From an uncultured Fibrobacter sp. (GTDB taxonomy: Bacteria > Fibrobacterota > Fibrobacteria > Fibrobacterales > Fibrobacteraceae), in the NCBI GenBank assembly GCA_934691725.1, contig CAKUTF010000031.1, positions 1 to 34,055 on the forward strand: a stretch of DNA of 34,055 bases, given 5' to 3'. Both the position numbers and the translations under genes were made by a program. Position 1 is the first letter of the stretch; the number at the start of each line of letters is the position of its first letter. Of this stretch, positions 14,127 to 22,798 are shown piece by piece. The notes beneath the pieces were generated by a model that was not told the DNA's origin, made no database searches, and saw nothing but the letters and a program-made list of their open reading frames with translations.

Positions 14127-16046
14127 TTAATTTTTACTCTTGGAGAAGGGGGCGAAAGCGTAGCCGCTCCACTGCAAGTCCAAGCCATTGGAAAATTCAA
14201 GCGTATTGAGGCGCACCGCATGAACCGCAACGCCCATGATGGCGAGCGCGATGTTCAATCCGTGCACAAGCAAAAGTATAAGAGCGGCGCCGGCAATGCC
14301 TATCGCCGAACCGAACAGCGGAGAAAGCATCCCGTTAAACGCTTCCGCTATCGCCGCACCGCTCATTCCGACCGCGAACAGGCGGATGTAGCTGATGACG
14401 TCGGTAAAGCTGTTCACAATATTCAGGGCGAGCATCGGAATCGAAATCCAGTCCTGCTTCAAACGGCTAGGTGGCACCGAGAACAGGACTAGCAATACCA
14501 CGGCAGAGATAAACATCGGCATCACAAAACCGGGCATATCCATTCCGAGAACCATATTGTCCGCAAGCAGGAACATGCACCAGCAGCAGAGCAGCCAACC
14601 GACCTGCGCCATGAAAGTGGAATCCTTGCGTTTCAGGCGAACGATGATATTCCAGACATGGGCAATCGAAAGATGTACGACGGCGATGCAGAAGCAGAAA
14701 AGCTGGATGTGCTGCATCTGGGACTCGCCCGCTTCAACGGGAACAAACGACGGAGGAAGAAGCGAAAGACCGGAAACCCATTCATGGTAAACGGCGAATT
14801 TTGCCGGATCCGCCGGGGCGTTCGTGCGAATCCACAGCATCGCGTTCCGAATCGGTTCAGGGAGGAATTCGTAGTTCGTCAGATCCAGGTAATAGCTCCA
14901 ATGGGCCATTTCCGGCGAAAGCCCGAGGAAACTCGCATTGATAAGCCCCCAGAAAATCGTCATCCCGCTCATCAGATACATGAAATGGAAGCCGGACGGA
15001 TTTGCCTTCGGCATCTTTCGACGCATGAAGAACGTAATCGCGAGGAAGAGAAGCCCGTAAGCCGAATCCCCGACAATCATCGCAAAGAAGACGCTGAAAA
15101 AGCACAGGAAAACGCTCGAAACATCCACTTCGCGGTATCCCGGGGAAATTCCGATAATATCGTAGAGGAATTGCATCGGGCGGGAAAGCTTGCTATACGA
15201 AAGAAGTGTCGGGACGTTATCGTCTTCCGCCGGCTCTTCGACACGAAGTCCCCAGCCTTCCGACCTGGCCGCATCCGAAAGTTCCGCCACGCGAGGCGCC
15301 GGGCAAAAGCCCTGGATCACCGCCAAAAGCTTTGAAGACAGCATTCCCGCCGAAGTTTCCTCGAATTTATAGGCATCGGTCGCTTCGAGAAGATGTTCCT
15401 TGACCTTCTTTTTTTCGCAGGAAAGTTCCGCAAAGCGAGCTTCCACCGCATCCAAATCGGCTTTGGCCTCGGATTCTTCCCGACGGTAAAATTCAAGGGA
15501 ATGTCCGGGCAGAGCGAGAGGCGTCGCCGCAGTCGTCACCTTGGCAGGCTCGGATCCGAAATTCAGGACGGCGTAGCACATGCCTTCTGAATTATCCGCA
15601 AACGGACAGACCGTCGCTTCGCCATCGACTTCAAGCGGAACACCGTGCGCCGTCATATAAAGCTTCACGAAAATTCCGCGCGCCTCTAGAGAGCGAACGC
15701 TTTCCGGGTCGATATTACCAAACGCGCCATACCGGGAAATGGCCGTTTCCGCCTCGGAAAGACGCTCTTCCGCGTTCTTGCGCTTTTCGAGAAGCTTCTG
15801 CACTTCCTCGACCACGCTTTCTCCCGAGACAGAGCCTAAAGCATCCCTTTTTTTCTTGGCATCAGGAATCGCTTCTAGAGCCTTCTGGACACGAAGCATA
15901 TCATTTTTGGCGGCATTCAATTCGCTTCCCGCCGGATTTTTCAACGGGGTCACATGTAAAATGCCCATCTCGCGGAGCTTTTCAAGCGACTTCTGCCTGT
16001 CGGAATCCAGGCAGAGAATCGTCACCTTTTTCATCGGAGTGATCAT
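14127..16046 (-). CDS. atpI: V-type ATP synthase subunit I
   Basis: A 639-residue stator subunit (subunit a / NtpI family). Residues 1 to about 310 are a soluble, coiled-coil-rich peripheral domain (charged helices around 45-110 and 205-250). The remainder has several membrane segments, including VFLCFFSVFFAMIVGDSAYGLLF-type and FISAVVLLVLF-type stretches, and forms the ion half-channels next to the K ring. The C-terminal region AVHAVRLNTLEFSNG carries the conserved Arg expected to face the rotor carboxylate. The ATG overlaps the atpD stop (ATGA), with GGAG 7 nt upstream. Confidence 0.93.
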   Translation of the reverse strand: MITPMKKVTILCLDSDRQKSLEKLREMGILHVTPLKNPAGSELNAAKNDMLRVQKALEAIPDAKKKRDALGSVSGESVVEEVQKLLEKRKNAEERLSEAETAISRYGAFGNIDPESVRSLEARGIFVKLYMTAHGVPLEVDGEATVCPFADNSEGMCYAVLNFGSEPAKVTTAATPLALPGHSLEFYRREESEAKADLDAVEARFAELSCEKKKVKEHLLEATDAYKFEETSAGMLSSKLLAVIQGFCPAPRVAELSDAARSEGWGLRVEEPAEDDNVPTLLSYSKLSRPMQFLYDIIGISPGYREVDVSSVFLCFFSVFFAMIVGDSAYGLLFLAITFFMRRKMPKANPSGFHFMYLMSGMTIFWGLINASFLGLSPEMAHWSYYLDLTNYEFLPEPIRNAMLWIRTNAPADPAKFAVYHEWVSGLSLLPPSFVPVEAGESQMQHIQLFCFCIAVVHLSIAHVWNIIVRLKRKDSTFMAQVGWLLCCWCMFLLADNMVLGMDMPGFVMPMFISAVVLLVLFSVPPSRLKQDWISIPMLALNIVNSFTDVISYIRLFAVGMSGAAIAEAFNGMLSPLFGSAIGIAGAALILLLVHGLNIALAIMGVAVHAVRLNTLEFSNGLDLQWSGYAFAPFSKSKN

Positions 16047-16663
16047 GCGGCAACTCCTTCTTCGGCGAGAAGCCTTGCATTCGCCTTTCCCTTGGCAAGC
16101 TTGGACCGGGCGACGCCCGAAATCTGCTGGTCGGAAAGGAAAATGTTGATTGTGCGAATATTCTCCTTCGCCTCGGGAATCTTCACCTTTTCAAAAAGAT
16201 TGACCCTCTGGCTCGTGGAACGCAACTCGCCCGACAAAAGTTCATACTGCTTTTCTAAAACTCGCCGTTCCAAGCGAAGAGAAATCAGGCCTTGCAAGGA
16301 ACGGATTCCTTCATCAAGCCAAGCGTCCGTCGTAAAGAAGTCAGGAACCGTCACATTGAAATCGACACCGTCAAAAAGCGGAATTTCCACACCGGCGATA
16401 TTGCCCTCGCCTTCCCGGACTTCCTTGACGGAAATATACTTTTTCCAATCGACCGGTTCCGCATAAAGCCCGATCCATCCCGAGATGGACTTGCGGAGCG
16501 AATCCTCTTCTTCGCGCTTCGCCATCACTCTGGCCTGCAAGGTGCGCATTTCCACCTGGAGCTGTTGCTTTTTCAGCAATAGCGTCGGCAGATAACGCTC
16601 GTATCGCTTGAGAGCATCGCGTTCCGCCTTCAAGGCGTTTTTTGTGAGTTTGACCTTCGCCAT
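16043..16663 (-). CDS. atpD: V-type ATP synthase subunit D
   Basis: A 206-residue central-stalk subunit. It opens with MAKVKLTKNALKAERDALKRYERYLPTLL, a close match to the family pattern of a basic start and a long coiled coil; a second long helix lies at about 125-180. It couples rotation in the A3B3 head to the membrane ring. The start is one base after the atpB stop codon, and its own stop overlaps atpI, so the genes are translationally coupled. Confidence 0.92.
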   Translation of the reverse strand: MAKVKLTKNALKAERDALKRYERYLPTLLLKKQQLQVEMRTLQARVMAKREEEDSLRKSISGWIGLYAEPVDWKKYISVKEVREGEGNIAGVEIPLFDGVDFNVTVPDFFTTDAWLDEGIRSLQGLISLRLERRVLEKQYELLSGELRSTSQRVNLFEKVKIPEAKENIRTINIFLSDQQISGVARSKLAKGKANARLLAEEGVAA

Positions 16664-16664
16664 A

Positions 16665-17966
16665 TCACCCCTTCTTCTTCGGCCAATACTCGTTTACCAT
16701 CTTCGAGGGGATGCCGGTTTCTTCGGGAGTAAAGCAGTCGGCGAGAATTTCCCAACCAAGGTTGAGTGCGTTTTCCAAGGGAATGTTCACCGAAAGGTCC
16801 ATCATTTCCTTTTCGAAACGCTCGCCGTATTTCAGAAGCTTGTTGTCCCAGTTGCTCATCCGGAAACCCATCGACTGCTTTTCGAGCGTCTCCTTGTAGC
16901 TCGCATAGAGCTGGATCATCGTGTTCATGATAGTACGATGGTCGCTGCGGGTCTTTCCGTTCACCTGCTGTTTCAGACGGGAAAGAGAACCGAACGGTTC
17001 AATCCGTCCATGCTTCAAGTAGAACTGGCCTTCCGTAATGTAGCCCGTATTGTCAGGGACAGGATGCGTCACATCGTCACCGGGCATTGTCGTCACGGCG
17101 AGAATCGTGATCGAACCGGAACCTTCAAAATCGACAGCCTTTTCGTAACGGCTTGCTAGCTGGGAATACAAATCGCCCGGATAGCCGCGGTTCGACGGAA
17201 TCTGCTCCATCGTAATGGAAATTTCTTTCAAAGCGTCGGCAAAGTTCGTCATGTCGGTCAAAAGGACCAGGACATTCTTGCCGCGAGTCGCAAACTGTTC
17301 GGCAACCGCCAAGGCTTCGTCTGGAACAAGCAGACACTCCACAATCGGGTCGGAAGCGGTATGGACATACATCACCGTGCGAGAAAGAGCGCCGTTCTTG
17401 TCGAGGTAATCCCGCAGATAGAGATAATCGTCATATTTCAGCCCCATTCCGCCAAGCACGATTACATCGACTTCGGCTTGGAGCGCAATCCGGGCAAGCA
17501 GCTGGTTGTAAGGTTCCCCGGCAACGGAAAAAATCGGAAGCTTCTGGGAAACGACTAGCGTATTGAAAACATCGATCATCGGAATGCCCGTGCGGACCAT
17601 CTTTTTCGGGATGATGCGCTTCGCCGGGTTTACCGAAGGGCCTCCGATAGGCACCGGATTTTCCTCGATGACAGGACCGTTGTCGCGCGGATTCCCGGCA
17701 CCATCAAAAACGCGTCCGAGAAGCGCGTCGCTAAAAGGAACTTCCATCGGATGGCCAAAGAAGCGGACCTGGGAATCCGTCGAAATGCCGCGCGCTCCGG
17801 CAAAGACCTGCAGATCGACCTTTTCCCCGTCAATTCGAATCACACGGGCAAGCGACTCGCCCTGTGCGCTGGTGACGCGCGCAAGTTCCTGGTTGGCAAC
17901 GCCATCGGCCTTTATCGTGATGACGCTACCCGCAATGCTTTCGATACGGTGATAAACCTTAGACAT
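16665..17966 (-). CDS. atpB: V-type ATP synthase subunit B
   Basis: A 433-residue non-catalytic nucleotide-binding subunit of the A3B3 head. It has the beta-barrel start (KVYHRIESIAGSVITIKADG), GRVFDGAGNPRDNGP near 90-105, and a central region in which the P-loop is lost (SVAGEPYNQLLARI), as expected for B. PSNRGYPGDLYSQLASRYEKA near 240-260 is a typical B-subunit stretch. Its start codon lies inside the end of atpA (8-nt overlap), which indicates translational coupling. Confidence 0.95.
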   Translation of the reverse strand: MSKVYHRIESIAGSVITIKADGVANQELARVTSAQGESLARVIRIDGEKVDLQVFAGARGISTDSQVRFFGHPMEVPFSDALLGRVFDGAGNPRDNGPVIEENPVPIGGPSVNPAKRIIPKKMVRTGIPMIDVFNTLVVSQKLPIFSVAGEPYNQLLARIALQAEVDVIVLGGMGLKYDDYLYLRDYLDKNGALSRTVMYVHTASDPIVECLLVPDEALAVAEQFATRGKNVLVLLTDMTNFADALKEISITMEQIPSNRGYPGDLYSQLASRYEKAVDFEGSGSITILAVTTMPGDDVTHPVPDNTGYITEGQFYLKHGRIEPFGSLSRLKQQVNGKTRSDHRTIMNTMIQLYASYKETLEKQSMGFRMSNWDNKLLKYGERFEKEMMDLSVNIPLENALNLGWEILADCFTPEETGIPSKMVNEYWPKKKG

Positions 17967-19692
17967 TCTTGGAAACCTCCTTCACGGAGCTAAAAATCTG
18001 GCTTTCGAGATTCTTGAATTCTTCGGAATCAAAAGCGACCCGGTTCCAGTCCTTTGTCGCCTGTGTCAATTTCAGGAAGAAACCGCGCGCGGAATCCTTA
18101 TCGTTAAAGGCGAAAGACGTTTGAAGAATCGCGTAAACGCGGTCAAAGACATATTTTTGGCGTTCCGCCGAACAGGCTGCATCGATTTCATGGTAAGCAT
18201 CCTGCTGCAGATAGACGGAATCCAGATATTCGGATTTCAGATAGACAACAAAGTCATCCATCGAAGTTCCCTCTTCGCCCACCACCTTCATCATCTGGTT
18301 CACATCGTTACCGGAAACGAGGATCTGCCGCGCCTCGGCGACCTTTTTAGAATCGATAACGCCTTCGTACTTGGACCAGGATTCCAACGGATGAATCGCC
18401 GGGAAGCGCCGTTGATCGGAACGTTCACGCGAAAGCCCGAGGAACGCGCCGACGACCTTCAATGTCGCCTGGGTCACCGGTTCTTCAAAGTTGCCGCCGG
18501 CAGGCGAAACGGATCCTCCAATCGTCACGGACCCCGAAGAACCGTCGCGCAACTTGACAACGCCTCCGCGTTCATAGAAAGACGCAATCGTCGATTCGAG
18601 ATAGGCAGGGAAAGCCTCTTCACCCGGGATTTCTTCCAAGCGCCCGCTCATTTCGCGAAGAGCCTGCGCCCAACGGGAAGTCGAATCGGCAAGCAAGAGG
18701 ACGTTTAATCCCATTTGGCGGTAATACTCCGCAATCGTCACGCCTGTATAGACAGAAGCTTCACGTGCGGCAACCGGCATCGAGGACGTGTTGCAGATAA
18801 TAAGCGTACGCTCCATCAGGCTCTTGCCCGTTCGCGGATCGGTAAGCTCAGGAAATTCCCGAAGGGTTTCCACCACTTCGCCTGCGCGTTCGCCGCATGC
18901 GGCGAGAATCACGATATCAACGTCCGCATAGCGGCTCATCAGCTGTTGCAAGACGGTTTTTCCCGCACCGAACGGTCCCGGCGTACAGAACGTTCCGCCC
19001 TGCATCACCGGGAAGAACGTGTCGATAATGCGCTGCTGCATCGAAAGCGGTTTTGACGGGCGAAGGCGTTCCACGTAGTTCTTGATAGGAACCTTGACCG
19101 GCCACGTCTGGTACATCTTGACTTCAAAAATCTTGCCGTTTTCATCCTTCAATGTCGCAATGACATCTTCGACCATATGTTCGCCCGCCGGAACAATCGA
19201 TTCCACGGTTACCTGGGAGCGAATTTTGAACGGCACCATGATTCGATGCTTGAAAATGCCTTCGGGAACGGTTCCGAGAGTATCGCCGCCGGAAACCTTG
19301 TCGCCGACTTTCGCCACCGGGGAAAACGCCCACTTGACATCGCGGGGAAGCGCCGGGAGATACTTGCCGCGTTGCAGGAAGAAGCCGCATTCTTCCGCCA
19401 GGTTGGGAAGCGGATTCTGCAAGCCGTCGAACACCTGCGTCAAAAGGCCCGGTCCGAGTTCCACGGAAAGGAGTTCACCTGTAAAATGGACCTCGTCGCC
19501 CGCTTTAAGTCCCGAAGTGTCTTCAAAGACCTGGAGTTCCGCATAGTCTCCACGAATACGGATGACTTCGCATTTCAGTTCTACGCCAGACGAAAGCTTT
19601 GCAAAACCGACTTCGTTCTGCGCCACAGCGCCATCAAATGCAACACGGATCAGGTTTCCGTTCACACCGACAATTTTACCGATACTAGCCAT
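17959..19692 (-). CDS. atpA: V-type ATP synthase catalytic subunit A
   Basis: A 577-residue catalytic subunit. The P-loop reads GPFGAGKTVLQQ near residue 240. Downstream are the catalytic CGERAGEVVETL, REASVYTGVTIAEYYRQMG and LADSTSRWAQALREMSGRLEE motifs. The bulge (non-homologous) region typical of A subunits lies between the N-terminal barrel and the P-loop (about 110-200). I place the start at 19692 (MASIGKIVGV), which matches the family start and has GGAGG 10 nt upstream; an in-frame ATG at 19713 overlaps the preceding stop. It overlaps atpB by 8 nt. Confidence 0.95.
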   Translation of the reverse strand: MASIGKIVGVNGNLIRVAFDGAVAQNEVGFAKLSSGVELKCEVIRIRGDYAELQVFEDTSGLKAGDEVHFTGELLSVELGPGLLTQVFDGLQNPLPNLAEECGFFLQRGKYLPALPRDVKWAFSPVAKVGDKVSGGDTLGTVPEGIFKHRIMVPFKIRSQVTVESIVPAGEHMVEDVIATLKDENGKIFEVKMYQTWPVKVPIKNYVERLRPSKPLSMQQRIIDTFFPVMQGGTFCTPGPFGAGKTVLQQLMSRYADVDIVILAACGERAGEVVETLREFPELTDPRTGKSLMERTLIICNTSSMPVAAREASVYTGVTIAEYYRQMGLNVLLLADSTSRWAQALREMSGRLEEIPGEEAFPAYLESTIASFYERGGVVKLRDGSSGSVTIGGSVSPAGGNFEEPVTQATLKVVGAFLGLSRERSDQRRFPAIHPLESWSKYEGVIDSKKVAEARQILVSGNDVNQMMKVVGEEGTSMDDFVVYLKSEYLDSVYLQQDAYHEIDAACSAERQKYVFDRVYAILQTSFAFNDKDSARGFFLKLTQATKDWNRVAFDSEEFKNLESQIFSSVKEVSKNV

Positions 19693-19709
19693 TGAAAAAA
19701 GACCTCCGG

Positions 19710-20243
19710 TCATTCCTGCTTTGCCGCAGGATCGTTATCATTAATCACTTTAAGAACTGCGGCATTTCCCGCCTCGGACGAAATCTTCGCCCAGCGTTCG
19801 CAAATTTTGAGCTTGATGGCAAAAGCATAGAGGTTCGCCATGCTTTCCTCTTCGGGCGCAAGCTGATCGACGAGCCAAAAGCGGGCTCTGTCCAAATCTT
19901 CTTCGCGTTCAAGCGGATTTGCCTTGGCATAGGCATCCGTCACCATCTTGGCAAACGTCACATCGTAACCGCGAAACGGGCGTTCCGTAAAGCGGACATC
20001 CTGTCCCCATGAAGCGGCGCGAGCATGTCCCAGGATGTTTTTCAGCTGGGTTTCGTGATCCCGATAGGCGGAAACAAACGGGTCGTCGCAAGGATCCCCG
20101 CTCCAAAGAGCGTCAAAAGCGGCAAGTTCCTCTTCGCTCATGACGCTTTCACAACGGCTTCGGAGTTCCGATACGGAGAACGGCGGAGTATCTCCAAAGC
20201 GTAAAAAGGGAAGGGAGGCGGAAATATAGACAGCGTTATTCAT
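19710..20243 (-). CDS. DUF2764 protein of the V-type ATPase operon
   Basis: A 177-residue soluble, mostly helical protein, opening NNAVYISASLPFLRFGDTPPFSVSEL. It matches what I know of the DUF2764 family, found between the E and A genes in V-type ATPase operons of chlamydiae, spirochaetes and Bacteroidetes. In such operons it takes the place of subunit C and is often annotated as a C-like subunit; that function is inference. It starts 3 nt after the atpE stop codon and its stop overlaps a possible upstream start of atpA, so it belongs to the operon. No F, G or canonical C gene is present here. Confidence 0.75.
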   Translation of the reverse strand: MNNAVYISASLPFLRFGDTPPFSVSELRSRCESVMSEEELAAFDALWSGDPCDDPFVSAYRDHETQLKNILGHARAASWGQDVRFTERPFRGYDVTFAKMVTDAYAKANPLEREEDLDRARFWLVDQLAPEEESMANLYAFAIKLKICERWAKISSEAGNAAVLKVINDNDPAAKQE

Positions 20244-20246
20244 CCG

Positions 20247-20849
20247 CTATTTTCCCTGGGCGGCTTCCGAAACGATTTTGGCAAGTTCCGGGCGAACGAC
20301 CGAAGAGAGCGATGCGGCGATTTCCTCGGACGTAAATTCGTGGGAAACCTTGCCGTTTTCCACTTTGACGCGGAAACCGAACTTGATTCCCGAATCGCTT
20401 TCCACGGTAACGCCTTTTCCGAGTGCCTTGGCAAACTCCCCGACGGCAAAGGACGAAAGCTTCGCCTTGTCCGCTTCGGAAAAAACGAGTTCCGTATCCG
20501 TCGAATAATTCTTGGCAAGGGTGAGAAGCATTTCCTTAATCGTATTCTCTGAAAGATTTTTCTCTACTTCATGGGAGAGAATTTCGCTGATCATCTTTTC
20601 GATACGACGACCGACAGAGATCAAGACATCGCGAGCGGCCTGCTGAATCGCGCGGTCGCTGCGTTCCGTATAGGCCACGGAATCCTTGTCCGCCTTTTCT
20701 ATCATGGCGGCGGCTTCCGCCTTGGCATTTTCCAGGATGCGGGCGGCTTCGTCCTTCGCCTTTGCAATAATCTCAGACGACTGGGCGTCGGCCTTGTCCA
20801 CCGCTTCTTTCTGGATGCGGTCAATCAGGTTCTGTAAATCTTCAGCCAT
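20247..20849 (-). CDS. atpE: V-type ATP synthase subunit E
   Basis: A 200-residue peripheral-stalk subunit and the first gene of the operon. Residues 1-95 form a long Ala/Glu/Lys-rich helix (LQNLIDRIQKEAVDKADAQ onward, with AKAKDEAARILENAKAEAAA); residues 100-200 form the globular head-binding domain. I chose the ATG at 20849 because GGAG lies 5 nt upstream; an in-frame ATG at 20900 lies within the predicted promoter. Confidence 0.9.
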   Translation of the reverse strand: MAEDLQNLIDRIQKEAVDKADAQSSEIIAKAKDEAARILENAKAEAAAMIEKADKDSVAYTERSDRAIQQAARDVLISVGRRIEKMISEILSHEVEKNLSENTIKEMLLTLAKNYSTDTELVFSEADKAKLSSFAVGEFAKALGKGVTVESDSGIKFGFRVKVENGKVSHEFTSEEIAASLSSVVRPELAKIVSEAAQGK

Positions 20850-20865
20850 AAAATCTCCGAATTTC

Positions 20866-20887
20866 AAGGCGCTTTTTTCAGCGCCTT
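20866..20887 (-). promoter_or_regulatory. Hairpin in the ATP synthase operon leader
   Basis: AAGGCGCT and AGCGCCTT form a perfect 8-bp stem around a 6-nt loop, between the candidate -10 and the atpE ribosome-binding site. On the minus strand it is not followed by a T-run, so it is more likely an mRNA-stabilising or regulatory hairpin than a terminator. Confidence 0.5.
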
Positions 20888-20891
20888 TTGT

Positions 20892-20897
20892 AATATA
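20892..20897 (-). promoter_or_regulatory. Candidate -10 element of the ATP synthase operon
   Basis: TATATT on the minus strand, 42 nt before the atpE start. The leader after it contains the 8-bp hairpin and a normal Shine-Dalgarno site. No consensus -35 is visible. Confidence 0.45.
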
Positions 20898-21001
20898 CAA
20901 GAAAAATTTTCCAAAAATCGGATTTTTTCTGTTAAAAATGAAAAATTTTCGACAAATTTGCGCCTTTGGGAGACAAAATGCGTTCTTTGGGGATTATTTG
21001 T

Positions 21002-21373
21002 TTAACGCGGACGATCTGCTGCCGAACTGTCCGCGACAAGCGAAAAAAGCCAGGCGACCATCAGGGATGCCTCTTCGTCGGAAAGCTTTCCAATTTCCAT
21101 CGGAAGATACTTGTCGGGGTGGATGGGCTGCGGATCCTTGAGGTATTCAAAGAGGGCTTTCGGGCGTCCTTCGTAGCGGAGGACGTTTCCCTTCATATCG
21201 GGGCCGGCAAAATTTCTGTTCCAACGATGGCAAGCGTAACATTCGCGGTCGTAGAGTTCTGCGGCAGATGCTCGCGCTTCGTCGGTGAGCTCAGGCATTC
21301 GAAACGCATCCGCGGCAAAAAGTACCGAGACAAGCACCCCACACAGGCAAGCAATCTTGAAGCGGTTCGACAT
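21002..21373 (-). CDS. Small monohaem c-type cytochrome
   Basis: A 123-residue precursor with a signal peptide (MSNRFKIACLCGVLVSVLFA, cleavage near residue 20-23), so periplasmic or membrane-attached. The haem-binding motif is C45-Y-A-C48-H49, and a likely distal ligand is M92 in KYLPMEIG, giving a class I cytochrome c layout. Haem attachment would need a cytochrome c maturation system, which is not in this window. The ATG directly follows the stop of the SDR gene (TAAATG), so the two are co-transcribed. Its electron partners are unknown; a c-type cytochrome is notable in an organism that otherwise looks strictly anaerobic. Confidence 0.85.
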   Translation of the reverse strand: MSNRFKIACLCGVLVSVLFAADAFRMPELTDEARASAAELYDRECYACHRWNRNFAGPDMKGNVLRYEGRPKALFEYLKDPQPIHPDKYLPMEIGKLSDEEASLMVAWLFSLVADSSAADRPR

Positions 21374-22165
21374 TTATTTTCCCCGGCGCAAAATGCAGGC
21401 CATCGCTTTTACGAGCAGACGTCGCGAAAGAAACCGCTCAGCAAACAAAAGGCATTTGTTGAATTTCCCCGGAACGATAATTCCGGACTTTCCTTCGAGA
21501 ACGGCGCGGACCGCTTCCCAGGCGACCGACTGCGCAGACGACCGGAAAAGGCAACGAAAGAATCCTTTTTGGGAACCGGCATGGAGATGGAACTCCGTAT
21601 CGACAAATCCGGGACAGAGTACGAGAAGGCGCACATGGCTATTCCGGGCTTCTTCCGCCAAGGCTTCGCTGTAGGAAAGAGCAAAAGCTTTCGTCGCGTA
21701 GTAAGCGGCCATATAGGGGCCCGGTTGAAATCCCGCCATGCTCGAAACGTTCAGGATGACGCCGCGCCTTTTCTTTTCCATCGCCCGGAGCGCAAGCTTT
21801 GAAAGTACCATCAGGCTTTCGACATTTATCCGAAGCATCTTGCATTCCGCATCGACCGGGATTTCGGAGGCTTTTCCCTGGAATCCCACGCCAGCATCGT
21901 TTACGAGAAGGTCGGGAGCGTCTCCGGCAAGTTCGACGGTCTTTTCAAAAACCCGGGAAGCTTCGCCGGGAATGGAAAGATCTGCCGAGAGGGCAAACGA
22001 GGAAACGCCAAACCGAAGGGAAAGATCCCTTGCGATTTCTTCGATTTTTTCGGATCTCCGGGCGACAAGAACGATCCGCTCCGCCTGGGAAGCGAGCGCA
22101 TATGCGATTTCCTTGCCGATTCCTGAGCTTGCGCCCGTCAGAAGAACGATTCGGTAACGTTTCAT
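21374..22165 (-). CDS. Short-chain dehydrogenase/reductase
   Basis: A 263-residue classical SDR, an NAD(P)-dependent oxidoreductase of unknown substrate. The cofactor motif TGASSGIG is at 10-17, NDAG at 89-92 (N-N-A-G in most relatives), the catalytic serine at 141/142 (NVSSMAG) and Y155-x3-K159. The C-terminal 40 residues are hydrophobic and basic, which may place it at the membrane. Upstream in-frame codons exist, but the match to the family begins at the ATG at 22165. It is divergent from mntP across a 67-bp gap and precedes a cytochrome c gene with no gap. Confidence 0.9.
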   Translation of the reverse strand: MKRYRIVLLTGASSGIGKEIAYALASQAERIVLVARRSEKIEEIARDLSLRFGVSSFALSADLSIPGEASRVFEKTVELAGDAPDLLVNDAGVGFQGKASEIPVDAECKMLRINVESLMVLSKLALRAMEKKRRGVILNVSSMAGFQPGPYMAAYYATKAFALSYSEALAEEARNSHVRLLVLCPGFVDTEFHLHAGSQKGFFRCLFRSSAQSVAWEAVRAVLEGKSGIIVPGKFNKCLLFAERFLSRRLLVKAMACILRRGK

Positions 22166-22180
22166 GGACAGCCTGTTTTC

Positions 22181-22197
22181 TATATTGTGTCTATATT
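22181..22197 (+). promoter_or_regulatory. Tandem TATATT elements in the SDR/mntP divergent gap
   Basis: TATATT occurs at 22181-22186 and again at 22192-22197, 11 bp apart (about one helical turn), 46 and 35 nt before the mntP start. On the other strand AATATAG is likewise repeated and could serve the SDR gene. The gap is only 67 bp, so both promoters must overlap. Confidence 0.4.
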
Positions 22198-22232
22198 TGC
22201 AAATTAACTTTTTTCCGTGGATTTCGCAACTT

Positions 22233-22793
22233 ATGAGTTTTATCGGTGTTTTTCTGATCGCTTGCGCTCTCGCAATCGACTGTTTCGCCGTTTCCGTTTC
22301 GGTGGGGCTTTGCCGTAGGGAAACCACCCAAAAAGATATTTTCAGGATGGGAATGTTTTTCGGAATTTTCCAGACGGGGATGACGCTCGCCGGTTTCTTT
22401 TGCGGAGCGTTTCTCGCATCCTATATCGGAGCCGTCGATCATTGGATAGCTTTCGCCCTGCTCTGCTTTATCGGAATCCGCATGATCCGGGAAGCGGCTA
22501 AAGGCGGAGAATCCAGGACTTTCGCTAAAAGGCTCGGGTTGAAAACGCTTGCCGCGCTAGCCCTAGCGACAAGCCTTGACGCTCTGGCCGTCGGGCTTTC
22601 CTTTGGACTTGTCAGACACGAAATCGTCTGGACATCCCTTGTCATCGGTGCGGTAGCCCTTTCCGCAACGGAAATCGGAGCGAACCTCGGAAAATCGGTC
22701 GGCAAGCAAATTTCGTCCAAAGGCGCGGAAATTTTGGGCGGAATCGTCCTTATCGCTATCGGTCTCAAAATCTTGGCGGAACATCTTTCTTAG
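22233..22793 (+). CDS. mntP: Manganese efflux pump MntP
   Basis: A 186-residue inner-membrane protein with six predicted helices in two repeats. Each repeat carries the family's acidic signature: ALAIDCFAVSVSVGL near residue 13 and ALATSLDALAVGLSFGL near 112. Members export Mn2+. The ATG at 22233 matches the family N-terminus; the frame stays open upstream across the promoter region. No yybP-ykoY-type riboswitch is apparent, since the leader is only about 30 nt. After the stop, CCATGGCCT (22801-22809) can pair with AGGCCGTGG (22833-22841), without a T-run. Confidence 0.92.
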   Translation: MSFIGVFLIACALAIDCFAVSVSVGLCRRETTQKDIFRMGMFFGIFQTGMTLAGFFCGAFLASYIGAVDHWIAFALLCFIGIRMIREAAKGGESRTFAKRLGLKTLAALALATSLDALAVGLSFGLVRHEIVWTSLVIGAVALSATEIGANLGKSVGKQISSKGAEILGGIVLIAIGLKILAEHLS

Positions 22794-22798
22794 GATAA

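Noticed and set aside
20866..20887. Terminator or attenuator before the ATP synthase operon
   Set aside because: The hairpin is strong, but no T-run follows it in the direction of the operon and no leader peptide or alternative pairing is visible.
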